A DNA stretch of 5,502 nt from CAYFVR01 sp046541515. Lineage in GTDB: Bacteria; Desulfobacterota; Desulfobacteria; Desulfobacterales; Desulfococcaceae. The DNA is taken from NCBI GenBank assembly GCA_046541515.1, contig JBKHDD010000250.1:1-5502 (forward strand), in the 5' to 3' direction. Position 1 is the first letter of the stretch; the number at the start of each line of letters is the position of its first letter. A model generated the notes under the pieces. That model was not told the DNA's origin. It was given only the letters and a program-made list of their open reading frames with translations, and searched no databases. Shown piece by piece: positions 1 to 3,543 of the stretch. A program made the position numbers and the translations under genes.

Positions 1-373
1 TCACCCGCTCCGCCGGAAGCCCCAGGGCCTTGCGCTTTGCCTCGATGTGGCGGCGAATGTAGATTGCCGCCTTTTCCGGATCGGGTTCCACCGCGAAGAC
101 CGCCCCGGCGGCGTCGGCCGGCCCTTCGGCGAAAAGCTGAACCCGTTGGCCGAGGAGCGGAACGATTCCGAGACTGTGGTAGAAATCCCGGCCTCGGATC
201 GGCAGCCGCTCGGCCGGGATCGCGCCTTCCAAAACCATGCTGATCATGGGGCGGCAATAGGGCGGGAAGGCTTCGTCGGCGATCAGGGTGATGGCGCCGT
301 CGGGGTCGAACCGGCGGAGGGTTTCGGCGGCGGCAATGCCGGCGACGCCGTTGCCGATGATGACGTGTCGCAT
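1..373 (-). CDS. FAD/NAD(P)-dependent oxidoreductase N-terminus, partial, with an atypical (possibly CooS-like) continuation
   Basis: Reading the minus strand from ATG at 373-371 gives 124 codons with no stop before the left edge, so the 3' end is missing. Residues 1-75 are a classic Rossmann FAD-binding start: a beta strand followed by GNGVAGIAAAE (residues 8-18), then an acidic residue after ITLIADE (28-34), and the PPYCRPMIS segment (37-45) typical of Pyr_redox_2 oxidoreductases, including those encoded beside cooS/cooF. A Shine-Dalgarno GGGGAG (minus strand, 385-380) lies 6 nt from the ATG. Family members normally continue with a short strand-rich stretch leading to an ATGADPR-like motif. 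Here residues 85-120 instead read like the C-terminal helix of Ni-CO dehydrogenase CooS, including VEPDPEKAA and KRKALGL. That resemblance is from memory. The reading frame is open throughout, so this is either a real fusion or rearrangement, or an assembly chimera. The gene is divergent from the cupin gene. Confidence 0.75.
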   Translation of the reverse strand, partial: MRHVIIGNGVAGIAAAETLRRFDPDGAITLIADEAFPPYCRPMISMVLEGAIPAERLPIRGRDFYHSLGIVPLLGQRVQLFAEGPADAAGAVFAVEPDPEKAAIYIRRHIEAKRKALGLPAERV

Positions 374-379
374 GTTCGA

Positions 380-385
380 CTCCCC
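380..385 (-). promoter_or_regulatory. Shine-Dalgarno site for the oxidoreductase
   Basis: Minus-strand GGGGAG ends 6 nt before the ATG at 373. It supports that start, which also falls exactly at the beginning of the Rossmann fold. Confidence 0.6.
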
Positions 386-406
386 GTGGGAGTGGGTGAG
401 GGGAAG

Positions 407-422
407 ATTCGCGAGCGCGAAT
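407..422. promoter_or_regulatory. 16-bp palindrome between divergent genes, candidate operator
   Basis: ATTCGCG-AG-CGCGAAT is a perfect 7-bp inverted repeat with a 2-bp spacer. It sits 34 bp upstream of the oxidoreductase ATG. A weak minus-strand promoter lies just beyond it (TTGAAA, about 16 bp, then GATAAA, within about 430-462), which would place the palindrome near or just downstream of the transcription start, where repressors often bind. The regulator is unknown. A chance GC-rich palindrome is possible. Confidence 0.3.
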
Positions 423-526
423 TGTGGGACCTTTATCAAATATCAGGTTCGCTTTCAAGGATCGGTATCTGGAATCATTTCAAGAGCCCGATCCCTGAAA
501 TTGGGCCTGCGGCCGTCGCGTTCCAG

Positions 527-555
527 TTGAGGCGGAATCTCCGCTGTGCTATGTT
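527..555 (+). promoter_or_regulatory. Predicted sigma-70-type promoter for the cupin gene
   Basis: A -35-like TTGAGG (527-532) is separated by exactly 17 bp from a -10-like TATGTT (550-555). The -10 is preceded by TG at 547-548, making an extended -10 (TGnTATGTT). Each hexamer matches 4 of 6 consensus positions. Transcription would begin near 562, giving a leader of about 27 nt that contains the GGAGG ribosome binding site. Confidence 0.45.
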
Positions 556-571
556 TTTCCCAACCCGATTT

Positions 572-576
572 GGAGG
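572..576 (+). promoter_or_regulatory. Shine-Dalgarno GGAGG for the cupin gene
   Basis: GGAGG lies 12 nt before the ATG at 589. The spacing is slightly long, but no closer start or better site competes. Confidence 0.6.
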
Positions 577-588
577 ACAAAACAAAAG

Positions 589-954
589 ATGGCGATCCGA
601 AGTCGATACGATGAAATCACGGCCTACACCACCAAGGATGGTTCCACCATCCGGGAGTTGATGCATCCGGACGTGCACGGCAATCGTCGGCAGAGCTTGG
701 CCGAGGCCACCGTTCCGCCCGGCATGACCACCATGCCCCACCGCCACCGGTGGTCCGAGGAAATATATTATTTTCTGGACGGCGAAGGGGTTATGCGGCT
801 GGGGGAGGAGCGGTTTGCCGTTCGCGCCGGGGATACGGTGTGCATTCCAAAGGGCGTTCCGCACCAGTTGGAAAATACCGGTCTGGCGCCGTTGCGGCTG
901 CTCTGCTGCTGCGCGCCGGCGTATGCCCATGAGGATACAGAGTTGATTGAATAG
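589..954 (+). CDS. Single-domain cupin protein (Cupin_2)
   Basis: A 121-residue protein, a normal length for a small single-domain cupin, that folds as a beta-barrel. Cupin motif 1 is complete: G45, H51, H53, E58 and G65 fit G(X)5HXH(X)4E(X)6G. Motif 2 is also complete: G81, P87, G89, H92 and N96 fit G(X)5PXG(X)2H(X)3N. The predicted metal ligands are therefore H51, H53, E58 and H92, and the site should be able to hold a divalent metal. The N-terminus (residues 16-27, containing KDGS and RELMHP) is typical of a widespread cupin subfamily of unknown substrate. It probably acts as a cytosolic small-molecule binder, isomerase or dioxygenase; the substrate cannot be told from sequence. Three consecutive cysteines (106-108) near the C-terminus are unusual. 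The gene is monocistronic, with its own promoter and downstream hairpins. Confidence 0.9.
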   Translation: MAIRSRYDEITAYTTKDGSTIRELMHPDVHGNRRQSLAEATVPPGMTTMPHRHRWSEEIYYFLDGEGVMRLGEERFAVRAGDTVCIPKGVPHQLENTGLAPLRLLCCCAPAYAHEDTELIE

Positions 955-986
955 AATGGGGCAGGGGGAGCTTCGCCGCGCCGGTT

Positions 987-1008
987 GCGGGAGGACGAAT
1001 CCTCCCGC
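987..1008. other. Perfect 9-bp stem hairpin with CGAA loop
   Basis: GCGGGAGGA (987-995) and TCCTCCCGC (1000-1008) pair perfectly around CGAA. On the minus strand the loop reads TTCG, a stable tetraloop. No T tract follows on either strand, so it is not a canonical terminator alone. It is the first of three tandem hairpins after the cupin gene and could protect the mRNA 3' end. Confidence 0.6.
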
Positions 1009-1014
1009 TGAATC

Positions 1015-1038
1015 CAAAAAAGCCCGCTGAAGCGGGCT
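1015..1038 (-). terminator. Rho-independent terminator, minus-strand orientation
   Basis: AGCCCGC (1021-1027), loop TGAA, GCGGGCT (1032-1038) form a 7-bp GC-rich stem. On the minus strand the stem runs directly into a run of T (complement of the A run at 1016-1021), which is a textbook terminator. There is no annotated minus-strand gene between here and the kinase about 2.5 kb away, so it probably blocks antisense or read-through transcription toward the cupin gene. It may also help terminate the cupin transcript. Confidence 0.65.
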
Positions 1039-1058
1039 CGGTGCGGGTTTTCAGAGCG

Positions 1059-1080
1059 AGCGTCCTTCAGGGCGCTTTTT
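1059..1080 (+). terminator. Rho-independent terminator of the cupin transcript
   Basis: AGCGTCC (1059-1065), loop TTCA, GGGCGCT (1070-1076) form a 7-bp stem with one G-T wobble, followed on the plus strand by TTTT and then C. It faces the cupin transcript about 105 bp after its stop codon, and it ends just before the first palindromic repeat. Confidence 0.7.
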
Positions 1081-1092
1081 CGGGATTAGCCA

Positions 1093-1194
1093 CAATGCCG
1101 TTCATTTTGGCGAAAATTTGTAGGGGCGAATTGCATTCGCCCTCGGACAATCCGGCACATTCATCCTTTGGGAATCCCAAAGTGAACGGTATTG
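1093..1194. repeat. Palindromic intergenic repeat, copy A (92-bp core 1098-1189)
   Basis: The core begins CCGTTCATTTTGG (1098-1110) and ends CCAAAGTGAACGG (1177-1189). These terminal inverted repeats differ at one position, which is a T-G wobble if paired. The inverted repeat extends outward to CAAT (1093-1096) and ATTG (1191-1194). Inside is a perfect 8-bp hairpin GGGCGAAT/ATTCGCCC (1124-1131 and 1135-1142) with loop TGC. The core aligns without gaps to copy B (about 68 of 92 identical by hand count). No coding potential is apparent. It is best described as a MITE-like or REP-like element. Confidence 0.85.
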
Positions 1195-1226
1195 AGATTA
1201 GGGATTCATCCCCTGGCGGGGGGCTA

Positions 1227-1318
1227 CGGTTCACTTCGGCAACCATTTGTAGGGGCGTATCGCATACGCCCTTGACCTCTCCGGCACGATTGTCCATTGG
1301 AATTGCCAAAGAGAACCG
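1227..1318. repeat. Palindromic intergenic repeat, copy B (92 bp)
   Basis: Terminal inverted repeats are CGGTTCACTTCGGC (1227-1240) and GCCAAAGAGAACCG (1305-1318), with 12 of 14 positions paired. The central perfect 8-bp hairpin is GGGCGTAT/ATACGCCC (1253-1260 and 1264-1271). It has the same length and orientation as copy A, which lies 37 bp upstream. Two differences from copy A are compensatory: C-G to G-C in the outer stem (1099/1188 versus 1228/1317), and A-T to T-A in the inner stem (1129/1137 versus 1258/1266). Confidence 0.85.
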
Positions 1319-1375
1319 CCTGGGTGGCAAAGGGCGTTTTTCCCGGAGGGGGTTTTTCGCAACTCCGCCGCCGGC

Positions 1376-1380
1376 AAGGA
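1376..1380 (+). promoter_or_regulatory. Shine-Dalgarno for the TerB-like gene
   Basis: AAGGA lies 7 nt before the ATG at 1388. It supports this start rather than an internal Met; the predicted helical domain also begins within the first residues. Confidence 0.6.
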
Positions 1381-1387
1381 AACAAAC

Positions 1388-2410
1388 ATGGGTCTTTTGG
1401 ACCGCGTGAAACGGTTTCAGAATCGGGATTTCATGGAGGCGGTGGCCGCCGCCTGCGCCATGGTGGCCAGCGTGGACGGGTTGGTGCGTCCGGAAGAGGC
1501 GGCCAAGGTGATCGATTACGCCCAGATCGACGAAACGCTTTCCGTGTTCGATTCCTTCGAGGTGATGGAAACCTTCGATGCCTACGTCCGCACGTTTGAG
1601 TTTGATTATCAGGTGGGGCGACAGAAGGCGTTCGAGGCGATCCGGAAACTTACGGGGCGGCGGGAACCGGCCCGGCTTCTGGTGCTGGTGGCCATGGCGG
1701 TGGCCGACGCGGACGGGGAGTTCGACAACAATCAGCGGCTGGCGGTGCGGGAGATTTGCCGGGTGGTGGGGTTGAGCCTGAAGGAGTTCGATCTGGAGCT
1801 GAAAGCGCCGGACCCTCAAAAACTACCGCCTTCGGTGACCGCCCCGAAACGCCGGGAGCCGCCGCCGGAGTGGATGCGCGATCCGCAGAAGGCAATTGAG
1901 CGGGCCAAGGCGCATCAGCGGGTGTGCGAGCAAGCCCGGAAGGCGAAGGAGCCGCCGGTGTTTCCGGTGCCGATGCCGGAGGGAGATGCGGGGGAATCGG
2001 CTTCTGGAGGAGGGGGCGGGACAGGGCAGGGGAGCGTGAAGTCCGCGCCGGAGGATTCTACGAAGGACGTTCCTTTTGGGGCGCAATCGGAACAAAATTC
2101 CAAAGCGCCTTCAAAACCGGAAGTTAAGAAAGACCGTGAGGATTTGCCGGAGTGGATGCGGAATCCGCCGGAGCATCATCCCAAAACCGGGGATTCGGCT
2201 GGTTCCCCGGGTAGGGCCAAAAAGAAATCCGGCCCGCCGGTTCCCGATGAGGATTTGCCGGCGTGGATGAAAAATCCGCCGTCGCCGGGAGAGTCAGGGA
2301 GGCGGAAAAAGGACTCCGTTAATCGCGATGAAAAACAAAGGGGAAGTTCGGAAAAAGTGGATGAATCGCTTCCGGATTGGATGCGGAATCCGGAGGATCT
2401 TCCTAAATAG
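1388..2410 (+). CDS. TerB-like domain protein with a disordered tail carrying four W-M motifs
   Basis: A 340-residue protein without signal peptide or membrane segment, so probably cytosolic. Residues 13-135 resemble TerB, the all-helical tellurite-resistance family domain. It has two related halves with acidic loops that could bind a divalent cation: SVDGLVRPEE (28-37) and DADGEFDNN (107-115). Such domains occur as stand-alone or fused modules in many stress and membrane-associated systems, and a TerB domain alone does not imply tellurite resistance. Residues 140-340 are rich in Pro, Gly, Ser, Lys and Glu and look disordered. This tail repeats a short motif: PPEWMRDP (159-166), LPEWMRNPP (253-261), LPAWMKNPP (290-298) and LPDWMRNP (328-335). 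The even repetition suggests multivalent binding to a partner, which is not identifiable here. The gene stands alone, preceded by repeats A and B and followed by an AT-rich island. I infer the TerB fold from sequence pattern; the tail's function is unknown. Confidence 0.85.
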   Translation: MGLLDRVKRFQNRDFMEAVAAACAMVASVDGLVRPEEAAKVIDYAQIDETLSVFDSFEVMETFDAYVRTFEFDYQVGRQKAFEAIRKLTGRREPARLLVLVAMAVADADGEFDNNQRLAVREICRVVGLSLKEFDLELKAPDPQKLPPSVTAPKRREPPPEWMRDPQKAIERAKAHQRVCEQARKAKEPPVFPVPMPEGDAGESASGGGGGTGQGSVKSAPEDSTKDVPFGAQSEQNSKAPSKPEVKKDREDLPEWMRNPPEHHPKTGDSAGSPGRAKKKSGPPVPDEDLPAWMKNPPSPGESGRRKKDSVNRDEKQRGSSEKVDESLPDWMRNPEDLPK

Positions 2411-2495
2411 CAAAACAAAATATAATCTAAATCTTTTAAAATAAATTTTTTATAAAAATTATATTTAATCATAATATTTTTGTCGGAATATTATA
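2411..2495. other. Extremely AT-rich intergenic island
   Basis: By hand count, 2411-2480 contains only about 5 G/C in 70 bases, against roughly 60% GC around it. It holds a perfect TATAAT (2421-2426) without a convincing -35, a 7-bp inverted repeat AATTTTT/AAAAATT (2444-2450 and 2454-2460), and a perfect 8-bp inverted repeat ATAATATT/AATATTAT (2471-2478 and 2487-2494). It separates the TerB-like gene from a gene fragment. It may be a junction scar, a curved or easily melted region, or a promoter; nothing decides between these. Confidence 0.6.
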
Positions 2496-2551
2496 GATGG
2501 CGGATCTCAAACCCAAAAAACGCAATATTTTTGTTGCTCTTCCGTTTGTGA

Positions 2552-2947
2552 CTGGGAGACTTTCATTGTTCGTCCAACCAATCCAATTTCACCAAGATCA
2601 TGGAAAGCGGCGGCCGATTGGTCGGTTTGACCGAGGAGCAAATCCAGAAGATCAACGCCGAATATCCCTTCCTCCAGCCGCTCGTCGTCCCGGCGGAATC
2701 CTACCCCGGTCAGGCGGAACCGCTTCGGACCATCGGCTCCTTCAGCTTCCTGCTGGCCCGCGCCGACCTTTCGGAAGAGCTGGGCTATCGCCTGGCCAAA
2801 GCCATCCACCAAGCCCAACCGGAGCTGGCCCAGCGTCTGGCCCAAGGGCGGGACACCCTGCCCGATAACACCTGGAAGGCGGCCGGCGCCCCGGACCGCA
2901 TCCACCCGGGCGTTCGGCGGTATCTGGGGGAATTGGGGTTCAAATAG
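2552..2947 (+). pseudogene. C-terminal remnant of a TAXI-family TRAP transporter solute-binding protein
   Basis: From the ATG at 2600 the frame encodes 115 residues matching the C-terminal third of TAXI periplasmic solute-binding proteins, which are normally about 320 residues and feed a TRAP transporter. The diagnostic features are the YPFLQP segment, the ESYPGQAEPL segment (the YPGQ turn), a conserved Thr, the RADLSEELGYRLAKAIHQ helix near the middle, and the terminal HPGVRRYLGELG that corresponds to the family's HPGA.RYY ending. The signal peptide and first two lobes are absent. The frame can be followed upstream only to a TGA at 2549-2551, and no Shine-Dalgarno precedes the 2600 ATG. No TRAP membrane component is nearby. 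The loss coincides with the AT-rich island, suggesting a deletion or rearrangement that removed the 5' part. It is unlikely to make a functional protein. Confidence 0.85.
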
Positions 2948-2971
2948 CCCGGAACCTTGCAACCGGGTCCA

Positions 2972-3070
2972 TCCCAATACCGTTCACGTTGGCAGATCGG
3001 GCAGGGGCGAACCCCATTCGTCCCTGGTCAATTTGACACGTCCGCCGGTTAGAGTTCCCAAAGTGAACGG
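2972..3070. repeat. Palindromic intergenic repeat, copy C (91-bp core 2980-3070)
   Basis: Left end CCGTTCACGTTGG (2980-2992), preceded by CAATA (2975-2979); right end CCAAAGTGAACGG (3058-3070). Their termini are inverted repeats with one mismatch. The core has the same organisation as A and B, one base shorter. The central hairpin GGGGCGAA (3004-3011) pairs with TTCGTCCC (3017-3024) using one G-T wobble, and A3003-T3025 extends it. It fills most of the gap between the TAXI remnant and the small Cys-rich gene. Confidence 0.8.
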
Positions 3071-3120
3071 CCCCGGGCATAGCCAGTCAAGCCCGCAACC
3101 GATTCCAACTGGATTTCCCG

Positions 3121-3125
3121 GGAGG
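3121..3125 (+). promoter_or_regulatory. Shine-Dalgarno that sets a GTG start
   Basis: GGAGG lies 7 nt before GTG at 3133, ideal spacing. It decides the start of the small Cys-rich protein at a GTG codon, since no ATG lies near it in frame. Confidence 0.7.
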
Positions 3126-3132
3126 CCCCTAC

Positions 3133-3369
3133 GTGCTCACCATCCGCTGCGCCGCCTGCAAACGCAAACTCTACCGGTACGACAAGATTGGTCCCGGGGA
3201 GGTGCTGCGTTGCCACAAGTCCAGGATCGAGAAAATGTTTGACGGTTTCGCCACCGACGGCGACAAGGTCCGTTGCGGTTGCGGCAACGTGATCGGAATC
3301 GACAAGGGCCGGTTCATCAAAATGGTCGCCAAGGGCTTTACCCATTCCGGAACCTGGAGAACCGGGTAG
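3133..3369 (+). CDS. Small conserved Cys-rich (zinc-ribbon-like) protein
   Basis: A 78-residue basic protein starting at GTG. Five cysteines are arranged as CAAC (C6, C9), LRCHK (C27) and RCGCG (C48, C50), with H28 as another possible ligand. The CxxC and CxC pairs suggest a zinc-ribbon-like fold, although the spacing is not a canonical zinc ribbon. The segments YDKIGPGEVLRCHK (residues 16-29), GNVIGIDKG (51-59) and FTHSGT (69-74) have the character of strongly constrained motifs. I recall similar small hypothetical proteins in sulfate-reducing and related anaerobes with an FTYSGT-like ending. No function is known to me; nucleic-acid or protein binding are possible. It lies between repeat copy C and a further repeat end, and is convergent with the sensor kinase gene. 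Confidence 0.8.
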   Translation: MLTIRCAACKRKLYRYDKIGPGEVLRCHKSRIEKMFDGFATDGDKVRCGCGNVIGIDKGRFIKMVAKGFTHSGTWRTG

Positions 3370-3417
3370 CTGAACGGCATGGGATTTAATCTCAATACCG
3401 TTCAGTTACGCGTTTTT
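3370..3417 (+). terminator. Possible terminator formed by repeat ends after the Cys-rich gene
   Basis: CTGAACGG (3370-3377) pairs perfectly with CCGTTCAG (3398-3405) across a 20-nt loop, starting one base after the TAG. A T5 run (3413-3417) follows, but 7 nt after the stem, which is far for an intrinsic terminator. These stem halves are the conserved ends of the palindromic repeat family. Confidence 0.35.
3371..3392 (+). repeat. 22-bp direct repeat, copy 1 (repeat-family right end)
   Basis: The sequence starts TGAACGGCATGGGATTTAAT and continues CT. It is identical over 22 bp to 3522-3543. Its start matches the right end of copy A (TGAACGGTATTGAGATTA, 1183-1200) with a few changes and a 1-base gap, so it is a solo end of the same palindromic family. 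Confidence 0.8.
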
Positions 3418-3528
3418 ACCCCCCCCCCTTTTCCGCAGGGAAGATTTTTCGGCAACGCATTGAAATCATTTGCCCATTGTAAAATATGGCGCTTCCAATT
3501 TCACAGGAGCCGTTCCTTAAATGAACGG
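3393..3528. repeat. Degenerate palindromic repeat, copy D
   Basis: The left end CAATACCGTTCA (3393-3404) is the consensus terminus seen in copies A and C. A matching inverted end TGAACGG lies at 3522-3528. The interior is about 130 bp, lacks the GGGGCGAA-type hairpin, and includes a C10 tract. It may be a decayed copy or two unrelated ends. Together with 3371-3392 it accounts for most of the 167-bp gap between the two convergent genes. Confidence 0.5.
3419..3428. repeat. Homopolymer C10 tract
   Basis: Ten consecutive C residues in intergenic DNA. Such a tract is prone to slippage in replication and in sequencing. It is outside any gene, so no phase-variable reading frame is affected. Confidence 0.9.
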
Positions 3529-3529
3529 C
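3509..3529 (-). other. Hairpin just downstream of the sensor kinase stop
   Basis: GCCGTTC (3509-3515) and GAACGGC (3523-3529) form a perfect 7-bp stem with a 7-nt loop, 7 bp beyond the kinase stop codon on the minus strand. No T tract follows on the minus strand, so it is a weak terminator candidate, or simply the paired end of the repeat. Confidence 0.4.
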
Positions 3530-3543
3530 ATGGGATTTAATCT
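3522..3543 (+). repeat. 22-bp direct repeat, copy 2, overlapping the kinase stop codon
   Basis: Identical to 3371-3392 over 22 bp, 151 bp away, same orientation. On the minus strand the repeat contains the last sense codon (GAT) and the TAA stop (3539-3537) of the sensor kinase gene. Confidence 0.85.

Noticed and set aside
47..661. Plus-strand open frame of 204 codons overlapping the oxidoreductase and the cupin start
   Set aside because: It is antisense to the FAD-binding start, lacks a ribosome site and recognisable motifs, and runs through the cupin promoter and Shine-Dalgarno. High GC explains the open frame.
475..1017. Minus-strand open frame of 180 codons opposite the cupin gene
   Set aside because: Its sequence is a shadow of the cupin gene, which has both complete cupin motifs, and it crosses the hairpin cluster.
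1093..1318. CRISPR array interpretation of repeats A and B
   Set aside because: The units are 92 bp, internally palindromic and only about 74% identical, and adjacent units are not separated by uniform spacers. No cas gene is present.
1067..1819. Minus-strand open frame of 250 codons across repeats A and B and the start of the TerB-like gene
   Set aside because: It crosses both palindromic repeats and is antisense to a clear helical domain. No family motif or ribosome site is visible.
2497..2868. Open frame of 123 codons starting just after the AT island
   Set aside because: Most of it is the out-of-frame shadow of the TAXI remnant, turning into Pro/Arg/Gly-rich text. The first 35 or so codons match nothing I recognise and no Shine-Dalgarno precedes the ATG. 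A programmed frameshift joining it to the TAXI frame was considered, but there is no slippery site I can see and the start does not look like a signal peptide.
3419..3428. C10 tract as a phase-variation switch
   Set aside because: It lies outside both convergent genes and after their stop codons, so slippage would not change a reading frame or sit in a visible promoter.
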